In this document: positions 22,130-33,791 of the stretch, piece by piece
Layout of the letters: every line of letters begins with the position of its first letter
Position numbering within the stretch: the first letter of the stretch is position 1
NCBI GenBank assembly: GCA_024760905.1
Contig: CM045729.1
Location: forward strand, 422,501-486,500
Length of the DNA: 64,000 nt
From: Plotosus lineatus
Lineage: Eukaryota; Chordata; Actinopteri; Siluriformes; Plotosidae
Direction: 5' to 3'
Translations under genes and position numbers: made by a program
Notes under the pieces: model-generated
Databases searched by the model: none
Seen by the model: the letters and a program-made list of their open reading frames with translations, nothing else
Told to the model about the DNA's origin: nothing

Positions 22130-22535
22130 GCACAGTGGTGTAATAGTTAGCATGGCCACCTTACAGTAAGAATGTTCTGAGTTCATGGCCACCTAATAGT
22201 AAGAGGTTCCTGAGTTCATGGCCACCTCACATTAAGAGGGTCCTCAGTGTTCTGTGTGGACTTTGCATATTCATCCCCGTGTTTGCATGGGTTTTCTCCA
22301 GGTACTCCAGTTTCCTCCCACTGTCAAAGGATTGGACATAGGCTAATTTAATGTTTAAAATTGCCTCTAGGTGTGAGTGTAGGTGTGAATGGTTGTGTGT
22401 GCATTGTATATGAATGGTTGTCCAATGATGGATTGGTGAGGTGTTCATAATGTAATCTCACTTTCACCCAGAGTTGGGCGAGTTTGGCTCCAGCCTCTCT
22501 GTGACCCTGGCAAGATTAAGTACTTTAAAAAATGA
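22130..22535 (+). repeat. tRNA-derived SINE-like repeat
   Basis: The head GGCACAGTGGTGTAATAGTTAGC resembles a Pol III A box. It is followed by TTGCATATTCATCCCCGTGT, CATGGGTTTTCTCCAGGTAC, GAATGGTTGT and a (GAAT)n-like tail. A ~40-base unit around GTTCATGGCCACCT is tandemly duplicated in the head (22150-22235), which is unusual for the family. Confidence 0.65.
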
Positions 22536-22615
22536 ATGAAAGAATAACTGAATTAATACATTTGATCCATCATCTCATATTAGTTTTTTTTTTTATTTAT
22601 CTCAAATGCACATAT

Positions 22616-23815
22616 CTTCGTCATCTTCTCCTTCTTCCACTTAATTTGGGCGGGTTGGGTCACGGGGCAGCAGCCTAAGCAAAGAGACGCAGATGTCCCT
22701 CTCCCCAGCCACTCCCTCCAGCTCTTTGGGGGGACACCGAGGCATTCCCAGACCAGCCGAGAGACATAATCCCTATGTTTTAGGTTGACCCCAAGGTCTC
22801 TTTTTGGTTGTACATGCCCGAAACACCACACCAGGGAGGCGTTAGAGAGACATTCGAACCAGATGCCCGAGCCACCTCAACTTACTCATTTCAATGCGGA
22901 GGAGCAGCGGTTCTACTCCGAGCTTCTCCTAGATGGTTGAGCTTCTCGCCCCATCTCTAAGAGAGAGCCCAGCCACCCGTCAAAGGAAACTCATTTCAGT
23001 TGTTTGTATTTGCGATCTTGTTCTTTTGGTCACTACCCAAATCTAATGACCAGAGGTGAGCATTGTATTGTAGATTGACTGGTAAATTGAGAGCATTGTC
23101 TTGTGGCTGAGCTCCCTCTTCACCACAATGGCTTTACAGGAGAGGCTGCAGCGGTCCACCTGTCGATCCACCACTCCATCCTTTCCTCACTCATGAACAA
23201 GAGCCTGAGATGTTTGAACTACTCCACTTGGGGCAGGACCTCATTCTTAGACCCGGAGGGTGCAATCCACCCTTTTCCGACAAAGAACCATGGCCTCAGA
23301 CTTGGAGCTGCTGATTGTCATCCCTACCACTTCACAATCGACTGTAAATCACTCAAAAGAGAGTTGGAGGTCTTCGATTAACGAAGCCAAAAGGACAATG
23401 TCATCCGCAAAAAGCAGGGATGAGATCCAATGGCCACCAAACCAGAACCCCTCAATGCATCGGCTGCGCCCAGAAATTCTGTCCATAAAAATTATGAACA
23501 GAATTGGTGACAAAGGACAGCTTTGCCAACTCTCACTGGAAACGAATTCGACATGCTGTTACCAATGCGATCCAAGCTCTGGCTCTGGTGATACAGTGAC
23601 CAAGTAGCAACGGGTCCGGAATGCTGTACTCCCAGAACACGCCCCCACAAAATAGCCTTGGGGACACAGTCAAAAGCCTTCTTAAAATCCACAAAACACA
23701 TGTGGATAAATTGGGCAAACTCCCATGGCCCCTTCCAGCTTCCTGTAGAGCTTATAGAATTGGTTGAGATTGCCACGGCCAGGTCAAAAACCACATTGGT
23801 TCTTAATTCTCTGTA
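22616..23815 (-). mobile_element. Rex3-type LINE fragment #2
   Basis: Minus orientation, same family as 18662-20290. The 3' part (DYVSRLVWECLGVPPKSW) is near 22700-22790. The RT region at 23842-23500 holds SISSTGSWKGPWEFAQFIH, CFVDFKKAFDCVPKAI and WSLYHQSQSLDRIGNS. The sequence GGTGACAAAGGACAGCTTTG at 23505 is close to the classical Rex3 PCR-primer site as I recall it. Many stops; dead copy. Confidence 0.85.
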
Positions 23816-24110
23816 GGGGAGGCTGGCGCCCAGCTCAGCCAACTCTGGGCGAGGGCAGAGTACATCATGAACAGCTCACCATGGCAGAAACAGGCTAACA
23901 GCTATGCAGCTCCTCTTTACGAAAGTCTGCAATAGTTCTTTTACATGAACCTCTCACCACAAGCAGTGAGAGACATGGCCGGCCTTTGATAACCCGGTTA
24001 GCTGCACTGGTGGGACATCATTTATGACCTGGTGATAGTGGGGCTTGAACCCCCGACCTTGGGATCAGTGTTGCGTATGCCTAAGGGATTCTATCAGACG
24101 AACCCTCATG
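23816..24110 (-). repeat. tRNA-derived SINE copy, minus orientation
   Basis: GAGGGCAGAGTACATCATGA, TTTTACATGAACCTCTCACC, AGTGAGAGACATGGCCGGCC and, on the minus strand, box B GGGGGTTCAAGCCCCAC near 24040. One of the best-preserved heads of this family. Confidence 0.8.
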
Positions 24111-24984
24111 TGTTACGGATAGGAGAATTTAGATGATTGAAATTGCCCTGTAAAACCAGCAAAGCACAACAGACCACGACATTAACTATGTACAGATTAA
24201 TAATATGACCAAAATAAGACAAAATTCACATTATGTACAACTTAGACCTAAACCATATACAAATTAACCAAGGGTCCCATAGTCACCAAGCGCCTGCAGC
24301 AGAGTAAATTTAGTGATGGCGCATGTGCTGGCAGGGAAAGGCTTGCCATCCCGCGTGTCGGACGAAACCACTGATGACCATCCTCGCGTGGGCTGTGCGT
24401 GGATGTGGATGCTGGACTGTGTCGATGAAGTCCCGAACAATGAAACTTAGGTGAAACATGTTCCATGGTTCACCTGAGATGAGTTGATCCATGATCCACC
24501 CGAAGAGCCACGAGGAGACTGGAGGAGCCCGGAGGAGACTGTAAGAGACTGGAGGAGATTGTAGCCAGTCGGCAACAGGTCCTTAATATAGATTCCACCA
24601 ACAAGTTGTTTTCTCTCCGGTACAAGCCTGAACAAGCCCAGACAAGCCCCAACATGTCTGTGTTGCTCCTCCCCTCCGTTGGATTGTGCAACTCCAGTCC
24701 TCTTTTGGAAACTTACAGACTTAAACTGCTGAGTCACACCATGTGACTTTCTTCCATTATTTTTATATTTACATTCACACAAATATTTACCTTTACACCT
24801 CGTAACAATCAGTATTAGAGCACCCTACCATCGGGCCATCATTGCCCCTCCTTACCATTGAAATAATTTCAAAGGAAACTGTACACTCTTGAACGTCATG
24901 ACTAGGTGCATTATGTCCCAAGCAGTCTGATCCGTCAACAAGTTAAGAATAAATGGTTTGTTCCATTTTCACCTTTTCTTCCAG
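24111..24984. other. Intron segment, nothing coding recognised
   Basis: Short imperfect direct repeats of GAGGAGACTG occur at 24510-24560. ORFs here are short and lack recognisable motifs. The end provides the exon 9 pyrimidine tract. Confidence 0.5.
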
Positions 24985-25018
24985 GAATCACATGGAAACC
25001 AACTATCATCATTCCAAG
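24985..25018 (+). CDS. myo10: myo10 exon 9 (34-base micro-exon)
   Basis: A small exon between a strong acceptor (CACCTTTTCTTCCAG) and AAG|GTAAAC. It adds NHMETNYHHSK after the split arginine. It restores phase 0 between exons 8 and 10, which supports it, but its residues are not a recognised conserved motif. It could be alternatively used only with a frame change, because 34 is not a multiple of three. Confidence 0.7.
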
Positions 25019-25141
25019 GTAAACCAGGAACTCATTTATAGAAGATATGTCTGAGCTTTAAAGAGTAATAACATTTTTTTTTTCAATTCTAGAAGGTGAT
25101 GTGCTTATTCATCTGAAAGTGGATCATTGTTTTTGTTGTAG

Positions 25142-26035
25142 TACTCATCTGAAGAAGAGTCTCGTCAAATGGAGGAAATTCTGCGTCTGGAGCGAGAAAT
25201 CGAGCGTCTTCAACGGCAGCGTGATGACGGGGTGGCGATGATGAATGAAGGTTCTTGTGAGGAGCTTCGTCAGCGCCGTGATGCCGAAATCTACCGACTT
25301 GAGAAGGAGGCATCACGCGTGGCTACAGAATTCCTGGAAATGCTGGACTTTGGAGGTCTTGAACCATTACCACTGGCTGAGGATGAAGAGTTTCAGGCTG
25401 AGGAAAAAGAATGTGTCCCACTTCCAGACCTGCCATCTCCTCCTGTAGTGGAGTTGCTGGATTTAAACATGTTGTCATCAATTCCTCCTCCACCTTCAGC
25501 ATTTGCACATGGTCTGCTTGAAGGTTCTCCTATCAGAAACAGCAGAACTTTAGAGACTTCTACTCCTCCAGCACCTCCTCCTACTCCACTTGCTCCACAT
25601 GGTCCAGGTTTATTCACTGAACGATCTATTGCCACATCCAGACCAACACCTCTTCAGAATTCCAATCTGAAAGGTTCTCCTACTGTCAGATACAGCAGAT
25701 ATTTAGACACATCTTTACCATTCTCACAGAAGTCATCCAGTCCCAAATTCACCATGAATCCCAACCTGCAATCCACTTCCTCTCTTATTTTAGAGCAGAT
25801 ACAGACTCCTGCTCCAACATCGGTGCCTCCTGGAGATTACAGTGAAGTGAAGAGGGATTTCAGGAGTTGGGATACTGAGGTACCGCACACAGAGTCTGAT
25901 TATGACCAGGAGGAGTATGAATTAGAAGAGGCATTAGAGAACCTTACTGATGAACATACCACTAATGAGGAGGTTCCGAGGAAATTCTGCTGCATCTACA
26001 ACAGCATGGATTCCTTCAGAGGAAGCACAGAATCA
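25142..26035 (+). CDS. myo10: myo10 exon 10 (coiled-coil end and acidic/proline linker)
   Basis: 298 codons, phase 0 at both ends. The N-terminal ~75 residues contain the conserved anti-parallel coiled-coil part (MEEILRLEREIERLQRQRD, then LRQRRDAEIYRLEKEA and ATEFLEMLDF). The rest is rich in P, S, T, E and D, corresponding to the poorly conserved PEST-like linker before the PH domains. The donor TCA|GTAAGTAAT is strong. Confidence 0.92.
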
Positions 26036-26621
26036 GTAAGTAATTGAACATCACTTAAACAATATCCGTTAATGTTTTCAGAATTTGTGCCTGGAATTTA
26101 AAGGTTAAGCTGAGAAATTAGTGCAATTACATCATTCTGTTCATGATTGCATGTGTCATCCCGCTCATCATTGCATCTATCATTACACCTGTCATTCCTC
26201 CCATTTAGTTAAGTTCAGTTTTATTTATATTGAGGTTTTTACAGTTGTTATTATCACAAAGCAGCTTTAAACAGTAAATGCAGGAAATTTCAAAGGTGTT
26301 TATCTCTAATAGCACCTGCAGCACACAACAGTACCACTGCTATTATGCCTATACACAGCCCATGACACAGTACAGCACGGGCCAAAATGACAAGCATGAT
26401 AGACCTCGTCGCAATATTGACAGCATAATTATATAAATTTCCTCAACCTGATTTCTCAGTATGTAATCGCAGATCTCCTTTGAAATCTACGTCATATATA
26501 AATTAAGGTATTATCTAGTCGTGGTCCTGGAAATTTGAAACTTTTTCCGCAGGTTGATGATGTTTATGAATCGCCTTTTGTTGGTTTCCATTTCAGCGAT
26601 CTTTTGTTTACAATCAGTATA
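26036..26621. other. Intron segment after exon 10
   Basis: A fish-type dispersed repeat piece (TCAGTTTTATTTATATTGAG ... CAAAGCAGCTTTAAACAG) lies at 26213-26280. Otherwise unassigned. Confidence 0.45.
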
Positions 26622-27019
26622 CAGTTGGCCTTCTACTTACGAAATTAATCAGTTCCAGAGCCTTTTTCGTAGCCTGGAGTTTTCATAAGTAGAGGTGCAT
26701 TTTACATGTAAAACACGTGATTCGTTCCAAGGCTCCCAAGACTACCCCATGAACCCTTTAAAAATGATAAAAGTACACCAATTTTGTATGAAATATGTGT
26801 TATCTATTTTCTTTTTTATTATTTGATTAATGTGCCCCGGATTACGTAACATTTCATTTCTTTAGAAGTCTGGACGATTCTTCTTGAGTTTGGAGTAGTC
26901 CATGTAAAAGAAAATTATTTATTAAACCATTTTATTAACATATTTATTAATTAAACCATTATTAAACATTTTTTATTAACGCACATACACGCACACAAAA
27001 CACTGTCTCTATCTCTCTA

Positions 27020-27075
<56 letters not shown>

Positions 27076-27658
27076 CCACACACAACGTGCAATTGTATTT
27101 AAATGTTTGAATGGACGGGATGTTGTATTTAAAGTGGAATTACAGTACCTGTTTGAAAGATCAGAGGTCCTGATTCAATATTAACTTGCTTCCTTGCGAG
27201 ATCGGAGGTCTTGTCCCACGGAGCACTCTGTTTTCATTCTCCTTCTGCTTCAATATCGTGCCGAAATAATCCCCTCCGTCACTGTATTTCCACTTTAAGG
27301 TCTCCTTCTGCTTCAATATCGTCTCAATTGGAGAGGTGTTTCGGCGATAACGAAATATAACGCTGCAATGGTCAATCTCAAAACAAGCCAACAGTCCTGT
27401 TCAACTCTCCACACGTGTGACAAACAGGAAGTATGGATACAGGAAGTACAGGTCAGCTCCTTCCTGGTAAATGGGAGGCCAGCGGGGCGGGATGTTGGGA
27501 GACAGCCAATGAGAGAGCAACTTGCACATTGTTTGAATTTTTGAATGGCGCGTTTGTCGCTTTTCATAAAAAGAGGTTGTTTTCGTAGAGAGAGGAAAAT
27601 GTTTTTCGTAACCTGGATTTTTCGGACTCCGAGGTATTTGAAAATAGAGGGCCACCTG
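26622..27658. mobile_element. Tigger-like MITE with (CA)n inside
   Basis: Flanked by TA (26620-26621 and 27659-27660). Left end CAGTTGGCCTTCTACTTACG; right end on the opposite strand CAGGTGGCCCTCTATTTTCA. No transposase. A (CA)n tract lies at 27026-27075. The right part shares sequence (GGGATGTTGGGAGACAGCCA, AATGAGAGAGCAAC) with the MITE at 37687-38573 in opposite orientation. Confidence 0.8.
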
Positions 27659-27928
27659 TACTTAAAAATGATTGCCACCAGGTGTCACTATCAAACTGGA
27701 AGGTTGTGGGTCTTGAACATCAATGATCGCAGGAGGGCAGCACAGTGTTGCTGTGTGCACTGCTGAAAGAGGTATTAGGATTAAACATTTCCTAAAACCC
27801 CTACACATCCCTAATGAGCGTCGCCCACAGTGACTCAATAGATGTGGTGAAGAAACCTTGAGAGGAATCCTATCCAAAAGAAAAACGCATCCTCATTTGG
27901 GTGGAAGCATAAAGACACAAACCACATA

Positions 27929-28245
27929 CAGTAGGCCCTTGATTATTCGCGGTTTTGCACTCGTGCCTGCGCGTATTCGGGGATTGCCAAGCAACTGTCA
28001 CGTGATTCAAATTCAGCCAATGGTTGTCCTCCTTCCTGCTGATTGGTTGAGATGATCTATATACACCTTTTCTCTCATTTACGCACCAGTTTCAATGAGC
28101 CTTTTTTTAGTGTGTTTTAATTACCAGTTCAGCTCTATGATGCCACTCAAACGCCGGCTAAGAGGCAGAAAAAGGTAATGGCGTTGGATGTCTCTTCGGA
28201 AGAAATAAGACTTTCTCCTGAAGAAACTATAAGAACTAAAGCCAA
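27929..28245 (+). mobile_element. Tigger-like element, left arm
   Basis: Starts CAGTAGGCCCTTGATTATTC after TA (27927-27928). About 300 bases are the reverse complement, with substitutions, of 39815-40107. Near 28138 an ATG followed by ATGCCACTCAAACGCCGGCT resembles the start of a Tigger transposase reading frame. The far end is absent. Confidence 0.75.
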
Positions 28246-28287
28246 CATCCCAGAAGCAGCATGTGTACCTCAGCAAAAACAGAGAGA

Positions 28288-28289
<2 letters not shown>

Positions 28290-28356
<67 letters not shown>
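28290..28356. repeat. (GT)n microsatellite
   Basis: About 33 GT units followed by a short (GA)n run. It separates the Tigger arm from the LINE fragment. Confidence 0.97.
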
Positions 28357-28361
<5 letters not shown>

Positions 28362-28369
28362 GAGAGAGA

Positions 28370-29060
28370 GAGACCGGGAGATAGCAATGGGCCTAGGACA
28401 GAACCTTGTGGAACACCAAACTTAACATTAGAATGTACAGAGATATCACTATTTATATCTACAAACTGATTACAGTCAGTTAAATAAGATTTAAACCAGG
28501 AGAGGGCAGTTCCCTTAACTCCAACAATATTTTCTAATCTGTCAAGGAGAATCATGTGATCAGTAGTGTCAAAGGCTGCGCTAAAGTACTGCAGTCAAGT
28601 AACACAAGCAGGGAGACAGCCGTGGTCAGAGGCCATCAGTAGGTCATTTACCACCTTAACGAGTGCTGTCTCTGTGTCATGATGAGGCCTGAAACCTGAC
28701 TGATACATTTCCTGAATGTTATTTCTCCAAAGATATGAACATAACTGCTGCACTACAGCTTTTTTTTAAGATCTTAGAGATAAAAGGGAGGGTTGATATT
28801 GGTCTATAGTTGGATGGCTGATATGGGTCGAGATCAGTTTTTTTTAATCAGAGGTTTGATAACTGCTAGTTTAAAGGATTTCGGTACATAACCAGTGCTG
28901 AGGGAAGAATTTATTATATTGAATAAAGTGTTCCATCAATTCTGATAATATTTGTTGAAATAAAGAGTGAGGCACAGGATCAAGCACACAGGTGGATGAT
29001 TAATGAGGAAATTAATGAGACTAGTTCTGTCTTCTGAATGGGGCTAAAACACTGAAGTTG
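28370..29060 (-). mobile_element. L2/Rex1-group LINE, RT fragment
   Basis: The minus strand encodes [27 protein letters not shown] and [15 protein letters not shown], the RT block with the conserved PQGSVLGP motif typical of L2/CR1/Rex1-group LINEs. The upstream RT sequence decays toward 29060. Catalytic FADD sequence is not present. Confidence 0.75.
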
Positions 29061-29282
29061 TGGATTTCATCATGGTATATTATTATTTACTGTTTTAGTT
29101 ATTGACATATCATTCCACCCATCATTTTCTTTTCAATGCTCCCATCATCCCACACATCATTTTATCCATCATTGTTCTCATTATTCCAGCTATTTTCCAC
29201 TCATTATTCCATGCACATAATCCAGTTCTTATTTTGATTAAGGAAATAATTTTAATGTGAAACGAAGATGTGTGTGCATGCG

Positions 29283-29285
<3 letters not shown>

Positions 29286-29342
<57 letters not shown>

Positions 29343-29355
29343 ACACACACACACA
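29286..29355. repeat. (CA)n microsatellite upstream of exon 11
   Basis: About 34 CA units, 45 bases before the exon. Confidence 0.97.
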
Positions 29356-29400
29356 GATAGAGAGAATTACTTGAATAAAGATTGTATACTTCCTTTCCAG

Positions 29401-29524
29401 ATTATGGAAAGTGATGAGGAGAATGATGAAAATGCAGATACAGATGAAGAAGTTTCAAACGGGAGAATTAATCTGCTTAATGGCGGCAATCCTCCATACT
29501 TCCACAGTTACCTTTATATGAAGA
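29401..29524 (+). CDS. myo10: myo10 exon 11 (linker end and PH1 start)
   Basis: Acidic linker (MESDEENDENADTDEE), then YFHSYLYMK, the first beta-strand of PH1. The acceptor CTTCCTTTCCAG is canonical. The donor AAGA|GTGAGT leaves phase 1. The split codon becomes Ser rather than the Gly usual in MYO10 (K-S-G-L instead of K-G-G-L). An (AC)n tract begins about six bases inside the next intron. Confidence 0.9.
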
Positions 29525-29529
29525 GTGAG

Positions 29530-29530
<1 letters not shown>

Positions 29531-29568
<38 letters not shown>

Positions 29569-29594
29569 GTGTGTGTCTGTGTGTGTGTGTGTTG
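29531..29594. repeat. (AC)n followed by (GT)n after exon 11 donor
   Basis: About 18 AC units, then AAGTGTGTGTCTGTGTGTG. The two halves are self-complementary and could fold into a hairpin just inside the intron. Confidence 0.95.
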
Positions 29595-29672
29595 AGACCT
29601 GTGACAAAAATGGTGCTTAAACACAGGAACTGGAACAGGAACCGAATAAAGAACTCACATCAAATTGACCTG

Positions 29673-29680
<8 letters not shown>

Positions 29681-29752
<72 letters not shown>
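29681..29752. repeat. (CT)n then (TA)n before exon 12
   Basis: About 14 CT units followed by about 21 TA units, ending 14 bases before the exon 12 start. The (CT)n may act as a distant pyrimidine tract. Confidence 0.95.
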
Positions 29753-29756
<4 letters not shown>

Positions 29757-29766
29757 TACCCTCCAG

Positions 29767-30010
29767 GTGGATTGATGATCCCTTGGCGTAGGCGTTGGTG
29801 TGTGTTGAAAGACGAGACATTCATGTGGTTTCGGTCGAAGCAGGACTCGGTGAAGAGTGGGTGGCTGTATAAGAAAGGAGGAGGATCAAGTACACTGTCA
29901 CGGAGGAACTGGAAAATACGCTGGTTTGTTCTGCGTGAGAATAAACTGATGTACTTTGAGAATGATAGCGAGGAGAAACTGAAAGGAATCATTGATATTC
30001 GCACGGCCAG
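29767..30010 (+). CDS. myo10: myo10 exon 12 (PH1a and PH2)
   Basis: Encodes RRRWCVLKDETFMWFRSKQ (PH1a), then directly GWLYKKGGGSSTLSRRNW and RWFVLRENKLMYFENDSEE (PH2). The PH2 beta1-beta2 loop has the basic K-x(n)-RR-x-W-K-x-R pattern of PI(3,4,5)P3-binding PH domains. Insertion of PH2 inside PH1 is specific to MYO10. Phase 1 in, phase 2 out. The acceptor CCCTCCAG lies just downstream of (CT)n and (TA)n tracts. Confidence 0.96.
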
Positions 30011-30055
30011 GTGAGACACACAGGTATATACACTGATCACGGCAGTGGTGTGTGA

Positions 30056-30100
<45 letters not shown>
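30056..30100. repeat. (GT)n microsatellite in intron 12
   Basis: About 21 GT units in the 123-base intron between exons 12 and 13. ACACAC lies just after the donor. Confidence 0.95.
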
Positions 30101-30133
30101 TGTATGACAGAACAGTCATTCCGTTTATTACAG

Positions 30134-30229
30134 GGAGATTGTCGATAACCACGAGAAGGAAAATGCACTGAACATTGTAACTGAAGACAGAACATATCAC
30201 ATTCATGCTGAAACACCAGAAGAAGCCAG
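30134..30229 (+). CDS. myo10: myo10 exon 13 (PH2 middle)
   Basis: Encodes REIVDNHEKENALNIVTEDR and then YHIHAETPEEA, the strands of PH2 before its C-terminal helix. Acceptor TTTATTACAG; donor CAG|GTATATACAC followed immediately by (AC)n. Phase 2 at both ends. The following intron is the longest (about 9.9 kb) and contains the I/Nimb LINE and RTE copy G. Confidence 0.93.
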
Positions 30230-30230
30230 G

Positions 30231-30234
<4 letters not shown>

Positions 30235-30266
<32 letters not shown>
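30235..30266. repeat. (AC)n microsatellite after exon 13 donor
   Basis: About 15 AC units starting six bases inside the intron. Confidence 0.95.
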
Positions 30267-30267
<1 letters not shown>

Positions 30268-30742
30268 GCATTTTCATACTGTGGGAGTATTATTTCTGAC
30301 CTTCTTGTGTGTGTGGGAGGGTGGTATCTTGTGATCTTTAGGATTACCCGGGCAGTGGCTAGACCCAGCTTGGAGCCAGTCTAGAATGGAGAAGTAAGAC
30401 GCCTCCTTCCCTCCACTAGTCTGGGTGCTCACCTTTGACAGTACACCCTTAGCCCTTTTCACCAGGGTCACTGTCCTCCTGTGGGTGGTGGGGTAGAATT
30501 GGCCCACTCCGCCCCGGGATGTCGTAAAAGGCGACTAAAGGGGTAACAGGATATGATAAATATATTTTACTTTTCTTCCTGCATTTATTTCATAAAATTG
30601 GCTGATATCTTCAACACTTCATGATTTGGAAAAAGAGTGGTTTAATTTCATTGTTTCGTAAAATTGATTGCACAGTCTGGTTCCTTTTTATTAGTTTCAA
30701 TATGTATTTGTCATTGATATGGTTCAGTGATTTCATAAAGTC

Positions 30743-31604
30743 ATGAAGTGTAATGATCCGCGAGTGAAAACGAGAGCCTGGAGGGTCTTTGTGCCCAGGG
30801 GGGTTAGGAAGGTTCAGCACATAACAATCAAGAAAGAAGACCAGAAGGTTCCAACTGGGACATTAATACTCACCTTTGACGCTACTACCCTTCCTGGGGA
30901 AGTCAGGGTGGGATATTTAAATGTCCCAGTTTCTGTCTATATACCTAACCCCCTAGGACGCTTCAAATGCCACCATCAGGGTAACTGGTAACAAACCAAC
31001 GTGTGGGAAATGCGGTAAAGAGCATGAGGACCAAAATTGTAGTGAGCAGGCCAATTGCGTGAATTGTAATGGAACTCACCCATCCATTTCCAAGAACTGT
31101 CCGAAATGGTTAGAGGAGAAGGAAATCCGAAGCATTAAACGCACTAGAAACCTTACCTTCAAGGAAGCAATGAAACTGGTTGAGGACAAAAGATCTCGTC
31201 AACCACAACAGACCTATGCATCAGCTACTACTGCAAGAAAGGTTATCCATTACAATTCCGTAATAGTACAAACTGACATAACTTGGTCTGAAAAATCCCA
31301 AAGCCCTCAAAAATATCAACCAAAACAAGCTAACGCCATGGCCTCCTATTCACAGGCCACAAAAAGCTCTGTAGGTACACAGACAGCATCGAACCCCGGA
31401 CCAAAACCTAACCAAGCTCCTACTAAAAAGGATGACAAAACTGTTAAAGTAAACCGAACACCAAATAGAGATCCTAAGGGATCAGAAAACAAAGTGCTCC
31501 AACATAATACATTTCAGGTGTTGGAGGATTTTGGAGAGGAGGAAACCATGGATGTTGTTCCTCATACTCCCCCAGCTAATAGCAATAGAGATAGGAGCAA
31601 ATAA
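30743..31604 (+). pseudogene. I/Nimb LINE ORF1 (gag-like, zinc knuckles)
   Basis: Two ORF pieces (30743-30991 and 31059-31604) separated by a frameshift near 30985. Across the break two CCHC-type knuckles are visible: CGKCGKEHEDQNC and CVNCNGTHPSISKNC. A KNCPKWLEEKEIRSIKRTRN segment and a Q/S/T-rich tail follow, typical of ORF1 nucleic-acid-binding proteins of I-group LINEs. Confidence 0.82.
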
Positions 31605-33791
31605 AGAGCCTATTCTAAGCCCTCATGAGTACCAAATTAAAAGGTATCATACAGTGGAATTCTCGAAGACTTAAAGCAAATTATGAAGAAATTAAATCAT
31701 TTCTATGTGGTAGTGTTCCTCAAATTTTCTGTCTTCAGGAAACACTACTAAATAAACTAGATAATTAAACACTTAAAGGATATGATATTTCCAGTAAAAC
31801 ATCTGTGTCATCAGTTGATGGGAGAGCCATAGGCGGTTCTACCATTCTAATTAAATCGAGTGTCCCTTATGAGTGAAAATACACGCCTGCAAGCTGTAGC
31901 CATGAGAGTGTAACTTCATAAAACTATAACAGTGTATTCTGTATATATCCTTCCCAAACACAGGCTTCATCCAAATGAATTGGATGAACTTTTAGTCCAA
32001 CTCCCCTCCCCTCCCCTGTTCAGTTGCTTGGAGACTTCAATGCACATAGTGCTACTTGGGGTTGTCAAAATTCAGACAATAGAGGTAAACTGGTAGAAGA
32101 TTTTGTTACACGTCATGATCTGTGCATTTTAAATTCTAAATCTCCTACATATCTTCATCCATCTTCAGGCTCCTTTACATCTATTTAATTGAGCATTTGC
32201 TCTCCTGCCTTGTTTATGGATCTCATTTGGGAAGTTGGTGACGATCAGTGCAGTAGTTATCAATTCCCATTCTTCATCAATACAACCACCCCTATAGATT
32301 CTGGAAAGCCCCCAAAATGGCAATTACATAAAGGTGATTGGACAGCTTTCCAGGAATTGTGTAATGATGAAATCAATCTAAACACATTCCAAACAAATAT
32401 TAAAACAATAGATGACTTTGTTGCCTTTGTCACAAATATTGCTTTAAAAACTGTACCCAAGTCCTCGTCAATTCCAAAACCCATGCGTAAACCATGATTT
32501 ACCAGTGACTGTCAAAAGGCTACTAAAGAACGCAAAAAGGCATTAAATATTTTTAAACATGACTCTACACAAGCTAATTTAGATAAATATAGAGCATCCC
32601 GCGGAAATGCACGGCGTACAATTAAAGAAAATAAAAGGAAATATGTTTCAAAGCTAAATATGAGCTCATCAGTGGGAAAAAAAACATGGGAAATGGTACG
32701 CAAGATAAGTGGAAAACCAGGAAATAGTTCTGTAAAACACATTAATAAATCAAATGGGAACAAATCACTACACTTTCACTACAGAACACTACACTCCAAC
32801 ATTTCAAAAGTGTAAAAATCAGCAGGAGAAAATCAAACTCAAGTTCAACTCGAACAACTCGGAAAATTACAACGATTCCTTTAGTCTGCATGAACTAAGG
32901 GAATCATTAAACAAATCTCATGATACAGCTGTTGGATCTGATGATATCCATTATCAGTTTCTTAAACATCTTCCTGATGAATCTTTAAATGTTTTGTTAC
33001 TTAAGTTCAATGATATATGGGAAACTGGTAGTTTTCCAGACTCCCGGAGGGAAGCTACCATTATTCCAGTTCCAAAACCTGGTATAGATCACACAGACTC
33101 TACAAACTACCGTCCCATTGCTCTAACTAGTTGCTTGTGCAAGTCCATGGAACGTATGATAAATGCTCGTTTGATTTGATATCCTGAGAAGAACCACTGA
33201 TTATCAAAGTCACAAAGTGACTTCAGACATTTTAGAAGCACTACAGATCATTTGATTGCTCTCGAGTCTAACATTCGAGATGCATTTGTAAGAGGTGAAC
33301 ACATGGTATCACTCTTCTCTGATCTAGAAAAAGCATATGATACCACTTGGAAATACAGAATTTTAAAGGGTTTACATGAGATGGGCCTTCGCGGAAGAAT
33401 GCCTGTATTTATTAAAAAAAAAAAATAACCAATAGACATTTTAAAGTTCGTGACGGGAATTTAATAAACTGTTAAGATTATACCGATCTTTAATCAGATA
33501 AAAATTAGATTATGGCTGCATAGTTTGTGGTTCTGCTCGAAAATCTTATTTAAAAAAGTTAGAAACCATCCAAAACCAAGCATTAAAAATCTGCCTAGGA
33601 GCCTTCAGAACTTCTCCTATTCCTTGTCTGCATGTTGAAGCAAATGAACTACCATTACATTTGCGTAGGGAAAAACTAGCCCTTAAATATGCTCTAAAAC
33701 TGAGGGACAATCCTATATATGAGCTAGAACCTTTCAAACCAGAAACACACGGTTCCACCAAAACAAACCAACAGCTACTCATCCATTTGCT

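Noticed and set aside
25393..25635. Glycine-rich minus-strand ORF opposite exon 10
   Set aside because: Antisense shadow of the proline-rich linker of myo10.
29571..29766. Extension of exon 12 upstream through the open frame
   Set aside because: The frame runs through (CT)n/(TA)n repeats. The splice acceptor CCCTCCAG at 29766 gives the conserved PH1 sequence in phase.
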